A DNA stretch of 64,000 bases from Gracilimonas tropica DSM 19535 (GTDB taxonomy: Bacteria; Bacteroidota; Rhodothermia; Balneolales; Balneolaceae): contig NZ_AQXG01000001.1 in the NCBI RefSeq assembly GCF_000375425.1, forward strand, positions 180,000-243,999. Reading direction: 5' to 3'. The position numbers and the translations under genes are program-made. Positions 1-9,129 of the stretch are shown here, piece by piece. Each line of letters begins with the position of its first letter. The first letter of the stretch is position 1. The notes under the pieces were generated by a model. The model was not told the DNA's origin. It searched no databases and was given only the letters and a program-made list of their open reading frames with translations.

Positions 1-1137
1 AAATTGCATCCAGATTCTAAAATTCTCTTTCCAGGCAATCTCCTGCTCGGTTCCCCATTCCAGCCAGTAAGAACCATGCGATCTTTTGCTTGGTTTGTAG
101 AATTCCCAGAGTGAAGGGAGGGTATATTTTTCATGCCATTCGGCCCGGCGTTGAGCACTTAGGTTACGATTCGCTTCGTAAATGGTAAATGTGGGATTGA
201 GGGTAAAATCCAGCTCGATCATCTCATCCATCACAGAATTCCATTTGTCAGAACCCGGGGCCGCAGCTTGTTTCCAAAGTTTACCGGCTTCTTCAAACCG
301 ATGCTGCTCGTTATTGTAGTTGTAATCCAGAGGATAATCCTGAATGATCTTATCCTCGAACAGAGCTTCAGGAAGTCCATACCAGTGGGTAAGAGAAGTC
401 AGTCCATAGCGGGCAGAATGCAGGGCGTTGTTATATACCACTCTGGTTTGAGCATGATGGGTCATGGTTCCAAGACCGCGTTTATTCGCCTCATCAATAG
501 CTGCGCTGTAAACCTCCGGAGAAGCTCCAAAAAACTTAATTCCATCTGCTCCGGCCTCATCGATCATTTTAACCCATTCGCGGGCCTGTTTTGCCGTTGT
601 GATTTCTTCATTTGCCCCCATGCCAAATCCGATCCACGCGGAGATCCGGGGAGCCGTGATCTCATTTTCCGAACTGCGTTGTTTATGTCTAAGAGTCCAA
701 TCCATTCCGTTGAAAGAACCGGGTTCACGAATGGAAGTAATGCCATGAGCAAGCCATAATTTGTAAACATATTCAGGAGTTGTTCCTTGTGCGCCGCCTC
801 CGGTGTGAGCATGCATGTCAAAGAACCCCGGGAGTATAAACATGCCTTCAGCATTAATCACTTTTGTGTTTTCATCAGCTTCCGGTCGGCGGTTTTCGTT
901 GATCGGTAATCCGGGATAACCAACCGTTTGGATAGAGGCAATTCGGTTTCCTTCTACTACAATATCCACAGGGCCGGTGGCAGGAGAGCCGGTTCCATCT
1001 ATCAAATTAACCCCGCGAATAATAAGGCGTCCGTACGGGCCGTCACCTTCTGACCGGTTGGGAGCATCAGGCATCTGTGCAAAAACTGAAGCAGTTCCGG
1101 CAATAAAAAAAAGAAGTAGTAGCTTTAAGGATTTCAT
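1..1137 (-). CDS. Secreted amidohydrolase, 3' end outside window
   Basis: The reverse strand from the ATG at 1137 reads open without interruption to base 1, giving 379 residues of a protein whose C-terminus lies beyond the window. It starts with a signal peptide (KSLKLLLLFFIAGTASVFA, cleavage near residue 20). An amidohydrolase N-terminal strand region follows (VNLIDGTGSPATGPVDIVVE), then the metal-binding motif DMHAHTGGG with H109 and H111, and a later TMTHHAQTR segment near residue 205 that probably supplies another metal-ligand His. This is the imidazolonepropionase/dihydroorotase-type fold. The signal peptide places it in the periplasm or outside. The substrate cannot be told from sequence; related exported proteins are often annotated as prolidase- or imidazolonepropionase-like. 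It is preceded on the same strand by the ogt-like gene, 70 bases upstream, and may be cotranscribed with it. Confidence 0.9.
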   Translation of the reverse strand, partial: MKSLKLLLLFFIAGTASVFAQMPDAPNRSEGDGPYGRLIIRGVNLIDGTGSPATGPVDIVVEGNRIASIQTVGYPGLPINENRRPEADENTKVINAEGMFILPGFFDMHAHTGGGAQGTTPEYVYKLWLAHGITSIREPGSFNGMDWTLRHKQRSSENEITAPRISAWIGFGMGANEEITTAKQAREWVKMIDEAGADGIKFFGASPEVYSAAIDEANKRGLGTMTHHAQTRVVYNNALHSARYGLTSLTHWYGLPEALFEDKIIQDYPLDYNYNNEQHRFEEAGKLWKQAAAPGSDKWNSVMDEMIELDFTLNPTFTIYEANRNLSAQRRAEWHEKYTLPSLWEFYKPSKRSHGSYWLEWGTEQEIAWKENFRIWMQF

Positions 1138-1207
1138 GATAAAAATTTGGTTGTTGTGAGGTGATTCCAATGTAATGGATTGCAATGATTGGCACCGTAA
1201 AATTTGG

Positions 1208-1666
1208 TTAGATAAGAAGCGCTCCTTCATGCTTCAGCAACCATTCTTTGCGTTCAGGTCCGCCCGCATAACCGGTGAGTTTTTGGTCTGAACCGATGAC
1301 GCGGTGACAGGGGATTACAATGGCGATTGGGTTTTTACCATTTGCTCTTCCAACGGCTTGTGATGCTTTATCATCGCCGATCTTTTTGGCGATATCACCA
1401 TACGATGTGGTAGAGCCTTTGGGAATTTTGAGGAGTTGTTGCCATACCCGTTGCTCAAATTCTGTTCCATCGGGAGCTAACTCGAGCTGGAAACTATCTC
1501 TGCTACCCTCGAAATATTCCCTAAGCTGGGTACGCGCTGATTCAGTATGACTATCAGGATCTTCAGGCCCATCAAAATCCATGAATTTAATTTCTGTTAC
1601 TGCTGAACCATTAGACAAAATACGAAGGTAGCCAAGGGGGCTTTCATAGTAGCTTACGTAGGTCAC
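1208..1666 (-). CDS. ogt: Methylated-DNA--protein-cysteine methyltransferase
   Basis: A 152-residue single-domain alkyltransferase that transfers the alkyl group from O6-alkylguanine (or O4-alkylthymine) to its own cysteine. The C-terminal catalytic half is diagnostic: the helix-turn-helix region GTTSYGDIAKKIG, the Asn hinge GRANGKNPIAIVIP, and the active-site motif PCHRVIGSDQKLTGYAGG. The N-terminal part (MTYVSYYESPLGYLRILSNG) matches the Ogt type, and the AdaA/AraC regulatory domains are absent. Length is typical for Ogt. A TAnnTTTG-type box on the minus strand at 1804-1811 is a candidate promoter. The next gene on the same strand is the exported amidohydrolase, with no functional link apparent. 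Confidence 0.95.
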   Translation of the reverse strand: MTYVSYYESPLGYLRILSNGSAVTEIKFMDFDGPEDPDSHTESARTQLREYFEGSRDSFQLELAPDGTEFEQRVWQQLLKIPKGSTTSYGDIAKKIGDDKASQAVGRANGKNPIAIVIPCHRVIGSDQKLTGYAGGPERKEWLLKHEGALLI

Positions 1667-1803
1667 TATTGATCAAATTCGTTGCTGTTTGCAGGTGAAT
1701 ATAGGTGAATTTGAGAACATCTTTTCAATGCTTTGCGTGGCAAAATTAACCTATGAAAACAAATGATTTACCGTTAAAAAAAATTTTTTAAAAAAAAGTG
1801 TAA

Positions 1804-1811
1804 CAAAAGTA
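1804..1811 (-). promoter_or_regulatory. Candidate Bacteroidota -7 box upstream of ogt
   Basis: The minus strand reads TACTTTTG here, an exact match to the TAnnTTTG -7 consensus of Bacteroidota primary sigma factors. It lies about 140 bases upstream of the ogt start. A clear -33 TTG is not seen at the expected spacing, so the call is tentative. Confidence 0.3.
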
Positions 1812-1911
1812 ATGCTTTGTCCTCTTGTTACCAGCATGTAAGGTGAGATTAATGTTTATACCCTAAAACAAATAGTCAACTATACTCCTTATAGCTGAAA
1901 CCTAAAGCAAG

Positions 1912-1951
1912 AACCCTGAGATGGAATACTCTCAGGGTTTTCTTTTTTTTT
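1912..1951 (+). terminator. Orphan intrinsic terminator
   Basis: A perfect 9-bp stem AACCCTGAG / CTCAGGGTT encloses an 8-base loop and is followed by TTC and a run of nine T. The U-tract is only on the plus-strand side, so it would end a rightward transcript, yet the genes on both sides (ogt to the left, the TonB receptor to the right) are on the minus strand. Confidence 0.75.
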
Positions 1952-2008
1952 GTTGGTTGAAGTTAAGGTCCAAGTGGATAATATAATTTAGGTTAATAGG
2001 AGATATAG

Positions 2009-2028
2009 ATTCCCGCCTTCGCGGGAAT
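2009..2028. repeat. dRS3-like palindrome ATTCCC-N8-GGGAAT
   Basis: The 20-bp sequence ATTCCCGCCTTCGCGGGAAT is a near-perfect palindrome and fits the ATTCCCN8GGGAAT pattern described for neisserial dRS3 repeats. Flanks AGATA and TATCT extend the symmetry imperfectly. Only one copy was noticed in this window, so its repeat status is inferred from resemblance. Confidence 0.55.
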
Positions 2029-2163
2029 GACTATCTATCCAATAACATGTGGTAGATGTTATGGTAAACTTTCCAAATTACTCACTACCTCGTCATCGCC
2101 GTGCAGACTGGGATCTAAATCTCTTCAAAGTGAATATTCAGCTTACCAGCTTAATTATTCTAA

Positions 2164-4407
2164 TCAAAAATAAATGCGATAGAGCAGGTTCGCATTGAAT
2201 CCCGGTTCAGGGCGCAGGTCTTTAATACGGGAAAGATGATTGTAATATTCCTGATTCAGCACATTGTTGAAATTTAAAGCAAAGGTATGCAGGAATTTTC
2301 TTCCATCGATGCGGTATTGTGCGAAAGCATCAAGCAGTACGTAACCCTCAGTTGAGGTTTCGAATTCTCCTACCCGATCTTGTTCGGCCGCGAATCGAAC
2401 TCTTGAGCCAATTTCTAAGCCATCGCTATTCAAATATTTGAAGGTGAAATTAGCTTTGAAGGGCGGGATTTGCGGAAGAGGCCGGGTATCGCTGTTGTAA
2501 CCGGTGGTTTGTTGTTCACTTTCAGGAACCGTTCGTTCAGCAAGTGTATAACTTAGGGATCCCTCCGCTACAAAGTTGTTGAGGAACTGGACATCTGCCG
2601 AAAATTCGGTTCCATACAACACGGCTTCGGTTCCCACAAATTGATAATTGTTCAAGTCGGGCCGGCGGTTGTTGGGCTGCCCGGTATCGCGGGCATAGAG
2701 GTAATTGCTGAAGTCGTTATGAAATATAGCAAACTCAGCATTCGCCCGGTTTGATCGGTACCTGATAAACAATTCTTTGGCGAGCCCCCGCTCCGGATTA
2801 AGTTCCGGATTTCCGATCTCATAGGAATAGGAGGCAAGATGGGGGCCTTCTGAGTACAATTCTTCCAGGGAAGGAGCCCGGAATGAATGCAGCAAGCTGA
2901 CCCCGGTTGAGATCCGGTTTGAGAAGGAATAAATGGCGGCAAATGAAGAAGCTAAAGCAGGGAAGGTTCTGCTGCGGATATTCCCGATTGGAGAGTCAGG
3001 TTCATCTTCAAGGGGTTGATTCAAAACCCAGTCAAAACGGATGCCACCTTCTAAATGAAGATCATTGAAATCAGCCTCTTCGATCAGGTAGGCAGCAAAT
3101 TTATAACTGTTAGCATCCGGCGTGCCGGCTCCAATTACTCCATAATCTTCCAGTTCACCCCAAATTCCAAAAGAGCCTTTATCTATGAAGCCAAATGAAT
3201 TATGTCGCGCTTTGATCTCGGCGTTTGTGGTTACAAGGCCAAATTGGGTTCCAAGTGATCCGTTTGATTCGATCTCTTTATGCGTATAGTTTTTGATCGA
3301 GAAATCACCTTCAATTACTTTTAGAAATTCCTTATTCAGGATCACTTCCGATTTGATGTCGTACTGAAATTTCTGCATTTCTATATCCACACCATTTGGG
3401 TGCCCCTGGGGATCAGGTGGAATTCCATAATGATTGAGATACGTACTGAAAGCTCCTCCCAAATATCCCCAATCCTGCACCCAGCTAAGTCCGATGGCAT
3501 CGTTAGTTGAACGATATCCGGTGTTTTCAACCTCACCAAGCGGAGTAGAAATATTGGATGCGGTTCTTCCGTTCAGGTCAAAACTTAAAGCGAAATCTTT
3601 GATGGGAATGGTTACATCTAATGCAGCCGAGAGACCGGTATTCACCGTTTCGCCATTTATTGTTGCACTTCCGGTAATACGTGAAGGAACATTGGGTTCA
3701 ATTTGATTTCGAACGACATTGATAACGCCTCCAATAGCATTTGAGCCGTAAGCAAGTGCGGCAGGTCCGCGGGCGATCTCTACTTCCTGTGCAGAAACCG
3801 GGTCAATGGTCACTGCATGGTCCGAGGATTGTGCCGACACATCGCCGGAGCGAATTCCATCTTGTAAGATCAGTACACGTTCATCGCCAAGGCCGCGAAT
3901 TACGGGTCGGCCGGGAGCGCTACCCATGCTGCGTTCATCAAATCCTGCTAAATTAGAAAGGGTTTGGGAAAGCGTGCTGCCTAAGTTTCGCCGCAAATCA
4001 GAGCCGACTACTTTTTTTGAAGCATGTTCCAGGTTCGAACCTTCCAGATTTTCTTGCTGCCCCACCACATCAATAGCTTCAGAACCGGCTAAAGTAGAAC
4101 GAAGTTGGATGTCTACCACTTCATCGGCTTCCTTGATCACAATTTCTTTGGTTTGCGTCAGGTATCCGATGCGGTGAATGGAAAGCGTAAAGTTTCCCGA
4201 AGGAACATTCCTGATTTCATAGCGGCCGTTTACATCGGCTACGGTGGTGCGGTTCAACTCCTCTATGTGAAGATAAGCGAAGGAGATGGGCTCTTCGGTT
4301 TCGGCATCTGTGATGGTGCCAGACAAGGTATAACTGTTATTAGCAAGAACGCTTCCCGAAAGGAAGGTTCCTGCCAAAAACAGTATAATTGAAATAAGGT
4401 ATCTCAT
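2164..4407 (-). CDS. TonB-dependent outer membrane receptor, probable metal (zinc?) uptake
   Basis: A 747-residue outer membrane receptor. After a signal peptide (to about residue 22) comes a carboxypeptidase-regulatory-like beta-sandwich (about 24-110, YTLSGTITDAETEEPISFAYLHIE), then a plug domain (about 125-235, with RPVIRGLGDERVLILQDGIR and AYGSNAIGGVINVV), then a beta-barrel ending in the C-terminal aromatic YRIYF. The segment HYGIPPDPQGHPNGVDIEM followed by QKFQYDIKSE resembles the corresponding loop and strand of ZnuD-type zinc receptors, although this loop has few His. It starts 3 bases after a His-rich lipoprotein gene and below a small His/Cys-rich protein, which supports metal uptake. 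Copper or an organic metal complex remains possible. Energy would come from TonB-ExbBD encoded elsewhere. Confidence 0.88.
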   Translation of the reverse strand: MRYLISIILFLAGTFLSGSVLANNSYTLSGTITDAETEEPISFAYLHIEELNRTTVADVNGRYEIRNVPSGNFTLSIHRIGYLTQTKEIVIKEADEVVDIQLRSTLAGSEAIDVVGQQENLEGSNLEHASKKVVGSDLRRNLGSTLSQTLSNLAGFDERSMGSAPGRPVIRGLGDERVLILQDGIRSGDVSAQSSDHAVTIDPVSAQEVEIARGPAALAYGSNAIGGVINVVRNQIEPNVPSRITGSATINGETVNTGLSAALDVTIPIKDFALSFDLNGRTASNISTPLGEVENTGYRSTNDAIGLSWVQDWGYLGGAFSTYLNHYGIPPDPQGHPNGVDIEMQKFQYDIKSEVILNKEFLKVIEGDFSIKNYTHKEIESNGSLGTQFGLVTTNAEIKARHNSFGFIDKGSFGIWGELEDYGVIGAGTPDANSYKFAAYLIEEADFNDLHLEGGIRFDWVLNQPLEDEPDSPIGNIRSRTFPALASSFAAIYSFSNRISTGVSLLHSFRAPSLEELYSEGPHLASYSYEIGNPELNPERGLAKELFIRYRSNRANAEFAIFHNDFSNYLYARDTGQPNNRRPDLNNYQFVGTEAVLYGTEFSADVQFLNNFVAEGSLSYTLAERTVPESEQQTTGYNSDTRPLPQIPPFKANFTFKYLNSDGLEIGSRVRFAAEQDRVGEFETSTEGYVLLDAFAQYRIDGRKFLHTFALNFNNVLNQEYYNHLSRIKDLRPEPGFNANLLYRIYF

Positions 4408-4410
4408 TAT

Positions 4411-4893
4411 TTATTCAGCCGCTTCTACATGAACATGAATTGGCTGAGTTGTGAAGTCAGAATGGCCATTATGATCGAGCTTTAGCCTGAGATCTGTTAC
4501 GCCGGCTGTATCAGCAGCGTGGAGATGAAAGCTCCATGCTCCATCTTCAGAGTGCTGCTCAAATTCAACTAAGCCCTCATCTTCAAATTCATAGGCCAGA
4601 GAATAGCCCTCATCTGCGTGAGGTTGAAATTCATCCCCATCTTCGGCTAAGAAATAAATGGTAATGAGGTCAGTTTCTTGACCGGGAGTAAGTTCGAATT
4701 CACCAGTTACAGAAGTTTCATTTGGCATCTGGGTTATAATACTCTGCCCATTCATTTTTAGGACAAAACCGGCAGGTTCTTCATGCTCATGATCATCTCC
4801 GGAAGTAGAATTTGAACATGCAGAAATCAATCCTGCAAAAATTAATAGTGTAAAAACAGTCTTTATATTCTTGAATAGAGTTATAGTATTCAT
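4411..4893 (-). CDS. His-rich lipoprotein linked to the TonB receptor
   Basis: A 160-residue lipoprotein. The N-terminus carries a signal peptide ending in the lipobox LISAC, with C26 as the lipidated residue. The mature start is DDHEHEEP, and more acidic/His clusters follow (FQPHADEGY, EQHSEDGAWSFHLHAADTAG, DHNGHSDF, IHVHVEAAE), so it is a plausible metal binder at the membrane surface. No named domain is recognised with certainty. The gene ends 3 bases before the TonB receptor start, so the two are almost certainly cotranscribed. A role in presenting or buffering metal for the receptor is inferred from composition and position only. Confidence 0.82.
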   Translation of the reverse strand: MNTITLFKNIKTVFTLLIFAGLISACSNSTSGDDHEHEEPAGFVLKMNGQSIITQMPNETSVTGEFELTPGQETDLITIYFLAEDGDEFQPHADEGYSLAYEFEDEGLVEFEQHSEDGAWSFHLHAADTAGVTDLRLKLDHNGHSDFTTQPIHVHVEAAE

Positions 4894-4965
4894 AGCGATA
4901 AAATGATTTAAATAGATTATAAGGAGTAAGATTACCGGAAATGACCGGCTTAAGATGGGTACTAT

Positions 4966-5274
4966 TTAAATCACAACCGGGGGAGCACGTCCAAAAACGT
5001 GAGGATAAGGTTGAGCAGAAAGATAAAGAGGAGCATAGTCCGCAATGGTATCGGGGAACCTGAAAAGTTCATCAAATTGAGGCTGTGCTTCGGCACCTGT
5101 TACTGCAATGATGCCTGAAACCGGACATACAACTTCATTTTGAACATAATGCTGCTCTTCGGCATGATGTAAGCACTCGAGTCCTGCGCTATGGTAGTGG
5201 AACATGGACAGCATGGTTCCAATCACAGCAACGAATAAAAATAAAGCTGGTATGTGGGTGCTAAATTTTTTCAA
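4966..5274 (-). CDS. Small His/Cys protein with N-terminal membrane segment (DUF2946-like)
   Basis: A 102-residue protein with one hydrophobic N-terminal segment (about residues 9-24), followed by a His/Cys-rich stretch FHYHSAGLECLHHAEEQHY and VVCPVSG, and ending in GRAPPVVI. The C-terminal R-x-PP ending is reminiscent of DUF2946 proteins that lie beside metal-related TonB receptors, but the match is by eye and weak. It is the first gene of the apparent three-gene operon, 72 bases upstream of the lipoprotein. Function is unknown; metal sensing or binding is inferred from its ligands and neighbours. Confidence 0.65.
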   Translation of the reverse strand: MKKFSTHIPALFLFVAVIGTMLSMFHYHSAGLECLHHAEEQHYVQNEVVCPVSGIIAVTGAEAQPQFDELFRFPDTIADYAPLYLSAQPYPHVFGRAPPVVI

Positions 5275-5372
5275 GTGTTTTTGTAATGATCTTTTAAGAT
5301 GAACTTAATATCGAAAAAAAAAGGTTCTCTGTATAATGCCAAAAAACAATATTACACTATTTAAAGATTTTT

Positions 5373-5717
5373 ATGCAGGAACTTGTTGAACTCGTTCAAA
5401 ATTGGTTTTATGGTTTAAGTGAAAACTATGGTGTAAACCCCATCATATTCGGTAGCATTTATGTTGGTGCGATCCCGTTTTTTTCACTCAGCATTGCCTG
5501 GCTGGTGAATAACTACCGAAAAGAACAATCTATTGTGTTGCCGGCCGTGAGTGCGGTCATTTTCTTTATCTCAGCCTACCTGTATTTGATGATCGCCGGA
5601 GAGAACGTGCCATTTTGGGTATATGGGCTTGTTTTGTTGATGATAGCTTATGGAGCATGGTCTACCATCCAAAAGGTAAAATCCCGTATTCATCACAGAG
5701 AAGAAACAGATCAATAA
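5373..5717 (+). CDS. Small three-helix inner membrane protein, unknown function
   Basis: A 114-residue protein with three predicted membrane helices: about 24-45 (IIFGSIYVGAIPFFSLSIAWLV), 54-74 (VLPAVSAVIFFISAYLYLMIA) and 79-98 (VPFWVYGLVLLMIAYGAWST). The C-terminal tail is basic and polar (QKVKSRIHHREETDQ), presumably cytosolic. No family is recognised. It is divergent from the putative metal-uptake operon and is separated from ppdK by 192 bases, so it looks monocistronic. Confidence 0.7.
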   Translation: MQELVELVQNWFYGLSENYGVNPIIFGSIYVGAIPFFSLSIAWLVNNYRKEQSIVLPAVSAVIFFISAYLYLMIAGENVPFWVYGLVLLMIAYGAWSTIQKVKSRIHHREETDQ

Positions 5718-5909
5718 ATACGGGATGTAGGGATTTACTTTACAACTGTAAGCGCTTTTCCATCCTTTATAAATACTTCATAATGGTTTTGCATTATGGA
5801 TGTGTCCGATTTTCCCATCCGCCAAGCTGGGAGAGATGTAACGCCCGTATTGGCGTGATGTAAAAACCGGCACTTCACCAGTCAATAAAATCAAACAAGA
5901 GGTGCTGTT

Positions 5910-8594
5910 ATGGCTCATCAGGAACATTTTGTATACCGGTTTGGAAAACTTCATACCGATGGAAATAAATCAATGAAACAGTTGCTCGGGGGAAAGGGCG
6001 CTAACTTAGCCGAGATGAGCTCCATCGGGATTCCGGTCCCTCCGGGTTTCACCATTTCAACCGAGGCTTGCCGCCAAACAATAAACAATCAGATGGCCTG
6101 GCCGGATTCTCTTGAAGAACAGGTAGAAGCAGGCATCCGGCATGTAGAAGCCGAAATGGGACTAAAGTTCGGGGATGAAAAGGATCCTTTGCTGATTTCC
6201 GTGCGGTCGGGAGCCGCTGTTTCTATGCCGGGCATGATGGATACCATCCTGAATCTGGGAATCAACGACCGTGTAGTTGAAGCCCTGGTACAAAAGACCA
6301 ACAATGAGCGTTTTGCATACGATAGTTACCGCCGCTTTATTGATATGTTTGGAGATGTGGTTATGGGCGTTGCACACGAATATTTTGAAGAGGCGCTCGA
6401 TAAACTAAAAAAAGAAGCAGGCGTTAAAAATGATATTGACCTTTCTGCAGGCCAGCTTAAAGAACTTACAGATCGGTATAAGGCGATCTACAGAAAGCAA
6501 ACGGGACATATGTTTCCGGACGACCCTATGGAACAGTTAAAGTTTGCTATAAATGCCGTATTTAACTCCTGGAACAGTGCACGTGCCATCAAATATCGCA
6601 AGATCAGTAACATTCATGGGTTAATTGGAACGGCCGTGAATGTGCAGGCTATGGTATTCGGAAATATGGGCGAAAATAGTGGAACCGGTGTGTGTTTTAC
6701 CCGGAATCCAGCTACGGGTGAACAAAAATTATATGGTGAGTTTTTGCTGAATGCCCAAGGGGAGGATGTAGTGGCAGGAATCCGGACCCCAAGTCCGATT
6801 TCTGAGCTTAAAGATCGAAATCCCAGTGTGTATCAAGAGCTTCTGAACTATACGCATAAATTGGAATCTCATTATAAGAACATGCAGGATATCGAATTCA
6901 CTATTCAGGAAGGCATTTTGTATATCCTCCAGACAAGGAACGGAAAAAGAACGGGTGCCGCAGCCGTCAAAGTGGCTGTGGATATGGTTCATGAAGGCAT
7001 TATTAGCCAGATTGAGGCCATCAGAGATTTGGTTGAACCCGGACATATTGAACAATTATTACACCCTCAGTTTCAGGAAGACTCCCTGAAAGAGAGCAAG
7101 ATATTAGGAACCGGATTACCGGCCTCTCCCGGTGCAGCTGTGGGGAAAGTAGTTTTTGATTCAAAACTTGCTGAACAGGAAGCTGAAAAAGGCGAGCAGG
7201 TGATCCTGGTTCGTATCGAAACAAGCCCGGAAGATGTGGGTGGAATGTCATCAGCTAAAGGAATTCTGACTTCCCGCGGGGGCATGACCAGTCATGCTGC
7301 TGTGGTAGCCCGGGGCTGGGGCAAACCATGTGTAGCCGGTTGCAGCGATATCATCATTAACTATAAAAATAAGTCGTTTACCAATGGGGAAGTCACGGTG
7401 AAAGAAGGAGAGTGGATCTCCCTGAACGGGAATACCGGTGAGGTTATCTTAGGCAAAAAAGAACTCACCGAGCCTACATTCAGTAACGAATACCGGGTAT
7501 TCATGGATTGGGTAGGAGATGTTGAGGTGATGAGCGTTCGTACCAATGCCGAGACTCCTGAGGATGCTGCCGTAGCACGAAGTTATGGTGCTCAAGGAAT
7601 CGGTTTAGCACGGACCGAGCATATGTTCTTTAAACCGGGACGGGTGAATTTTATGCGTAAGATGATCCTTGCGAACAACAAAGAAGAACGTAAAGCTGCC
7701 CTGGCGAATTTGTTACCTTTCCAAAAACAGGATTTCCTTGAAATATTCGACGCTATGGAAGGATTACCAGTGACCGTTCGGCTTTTAGATCCTCCTTTAC
7801 ATGAATTTCTGCCCCAGGAAAAAGATGAGATCAAAAAAGTGGCAGATGAACTGGACGTTTCTTTTGAAAAACTTCAGGCCAAGATCAATCAACTAAAAGA
7901 ATTCAACCCAATGTTGGGACATCGGGGCTGTCGATTGGGGATTACCTATCCTGAGATCACCGAAATGCAAACACAGGCTATTATTGAAGCGGCTTTGGAG
8001 CTGACGAAAGCCGGTAAAACTGTGCTGCCTGAGATCATGATCCCGTTAGTTGGAAGCGTGGAAGAATTCCGGAATCAGCGGGCAGTAGTAGACAAAACGG
8101 CCAAAGCCATTATAGAAGAATCCGGTCAGGAGCTGGAGTACAAAGTAGGAACGATGATCGAGATACCGCGGGCAGCTATTATGGCTGATCAGATCGCTGA
8201 AGAAGCAGATTTCTTCTCCTTTGGTACCAATGATCTCACCCAGTTAACCTTTGGCTTCAGCCGCGATGACGCCGTTAAGTTCCTGCACACGTATTTGTCG
8301 AATGGAATCTTAAAACAAGATCCTTTTCAGGTTCTGGATGAGGAAGGAGTAGGCCAGTTTGTTGAAGCCGGAACGCGGTTGGGAAGAATGACGAATCCCA
8401 ACTTAAAGATCGGAATATGCGGTGAACACGGCGGTGACCCTGAAAGCATCGACTTCGCATTCCGAACCGGGCTTGACTATGTATCTTGCTCTCCATTCCG
8501 GGTGCCGGTTGCTCATTTAGCTTCGGCCCAATCGGTACTTCGGAAAGATACCGAGGAAAGCAAAGCTGAAGAGCTTACACCATTCGACCTTTGA
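5910..8594 (+). CDS. ppdK: Pyruvate, phosphate dikinase
   Basis: An 894-residue PPDK, close to the usual bacterial length, interconverting pyruvate + ATP + Pi and phosphoenolpyruvate + AMP + PPi. The N-terminal ATP-grasp region begins [28 protein letters not shown] and includes [16 protein letters not shown]. The central swivelling domain holds the phosphohistidine motif [20 protein letters not shown]. The C-terminal PEP/pyruvate TIM barrel shows [29 protein letters not shown] and the active-site Cys in [10 protein letters not shown]. An AGAGGTG Shine-Dalgarno-like sequence precedes the ATG. The gene stands alone and is followed by a strong terminator. In a heterotroph this enzyme usually supports gluconeogenesis or PPi-linked glycolysis. 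Confidence 0.98.
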   Translation: MAHQEHFVYRFGKLHTDGNKSMKQLLGGKGANLAEMSSIGIPVPPGFTISTEACRQTINNQMAWPDSLEEQVEAGIRHVEAEMGLKFGDEKDPLLISVRSGAAVSMPGMMDTILNLGINDRVVEALVQKTNNERFAYDSYRRFIDMFGDVVMGVAHEYFEEALDKLKKEAGVKNDIDLSAGQLKELTDRYKAIYRKQTGHMFPDDPMEQLKFAINAVFNSWNSARAIKYRKISNIHGLIGTAVNVQAMVFGNMGENSGTGVCFTRNPATGEQKLYGEFLLNAQGEDVVAGIRTPSPISELKDRNPSVYQELLNYTHKLESHYKNMQDIEFTIQEGILYILQTRNGKRTGAAAVKVAVDMVHEGIISQIEAIRDLVEPGHIEQLLHPQFQEDSLKESKILGTGLPASPGAAVGKVVFDSKLAEQEAEKGEQVILVRIETSPEDVGGMSSAKGILTSRGGMTSHAAVVARGWGKPCVAGCSDIIINYKNKSFTNGEVTVKEGEWISLNGNTGEVILGKKELTEPTFSNEYRVFMDWVGDVEVMSVRTNAETPEDAAVARSYGAQGIGLARTEHMFFKPGRVNFMRKMILANNKEERKAALANLLPFQKQDFLEIFDAMEGLPVTVRLLDPPLHEFLPQEKDEIKKVADELDVSFEKLQAKINQLKEFNPMLGHRGCRLGITYPEITEMQTQAIIEAALELTKAGKTVLPEIMIPLVGSVEEFRNQRAVVDKTAKAIIEESGQELEYKVGTMIEIPRAAIMADQIAEEADFFSFGTNDLTQLTFGFSRDDAVKFLHTYLSNGILKQDPFQVLDEEGVGQFVEAGTRLGRMTNPNLKIGICGEHGGDPESIDFAFRTGLDYVSCSPFRVPVAHLASAQSVLRKDTEESKAEELTPFDL

Positions 8595-8623
8595 ATGGTT
8601 AGGTGGTTAGCGTAAAAGCCATA

Positions 8624-8656
8624 AAAGCGGGATTCGGAAGGATTCCGCTTTTTTTT
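8624..8656 (+). terminator. Intrinsic terminator after ppdK
   Basis: Stem AAAGCGG / CCGCTTT at 8624-8630 and 8645-8651, followed directly by a T run. It lies 30 bases after the ppdK stop codon. Confidence 0.85.
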
Positions 8657-8953
8657 GAAATTAGGGCTTCTGTAGCAAACTCATTCCCGGAAGAATAAGT
8701 GAGCTCATTTTTCCTGACCCTTCAAAGGGATATAGGTTCTTTGTGGCGGCAAGAAGTTTCTCCTCGTGAGGAAGATCCATCTTCGTCTCGCAATTCTGAG
8801 AAGCTCCAGTTCCCCTAAAGATACAGACCTACGCCTATCTCTTAAGTCTTGTGCAAGTCCTTATTAAGATTGGGAATAATCTTGTCGTTCGGGGGAGACT
8901 TGAGAGCTGACGTCTCGGATTTTTATTCAAGTCTGGAAGAATGGAACAGCTAC

Positions 8954-8991
8954 AACTTTTCAGTCACTGCTTCGCTAAAGGCTGAAAAGTT
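8954..8991. repeat. Perfect 10-bp inverted repeat, 18-base loop
   Basis: AACTTTTCAG at 8954-8963 pairs with CTGAAAAGTT at 8982-8991. No T run follows, so it does not look like a terminator. It sits about 140 bases before the next gene. Confidence 0.5.
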
Positions 8992-9129
8992 CTATCGCCA
9001 ATGCTTGTGATGATGATTTATCATCCATTCAATATAGACACAGAAAACACTCCCGTCATTTTAATACCTTCAATGAAATGAAGTAAGATGCGAATCGGTT
9101 CACTCCTCTAAACCAGAAAAAGGACATTT

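Larger units (their letters stand above)
1667..2163. other. 497-bp intergenic region with orphan terminator and palindrome
   Basis: No convincing protein-coding gene is present; the longest open stretch near the terminator is a nine-codon ATG frame at about 1813. The region contains an AT-rich block around 1771-1800, a candidate minus-strand promoter box at 1804-1811, a plus-strand intrinsic terminator at 1912-1951 and a 20-bp ATTCCC-N8-GGGAAT palindrome at 2009-2028. The plus-strand terminator has no plus-strand gene upstream in the window, which suggests a small transcript. Confidence 0.6.
8595..9129. other. 535-bp intergenic region, no gene seen
   Basis: After the ppdK terminator no coding frame with recognisable features is seen. 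A perfect 10-bp inverted repeat (AACTTTTCAG / CTGAAAAGTT) at 8954-8963 and 8982-8991 encloses an 18-base loop. The rest has no clear promoter or further palindromes that I could identify. It may be decayed sequence or a long leader for the next gene. Confidence 0.5.

Noticed and set aside
268..854. Open frames on both strands (163 and 96 codons) in the first kilobase
   Set aside because: They are shadows of the amidohydrolase, which reads continuously on the minus strand from 1137 to the window edge in another frame and has a signal peptide and HxH motif.
5330..5356. TGTATAAT-N11-ATATTACA as a possible Zur/Fur operator upstream of the metal-uptake operon
   Set aside because: Only 6 of 8 arm positions match and the arms are AT-rich, so chance is likely; left as a place to check.
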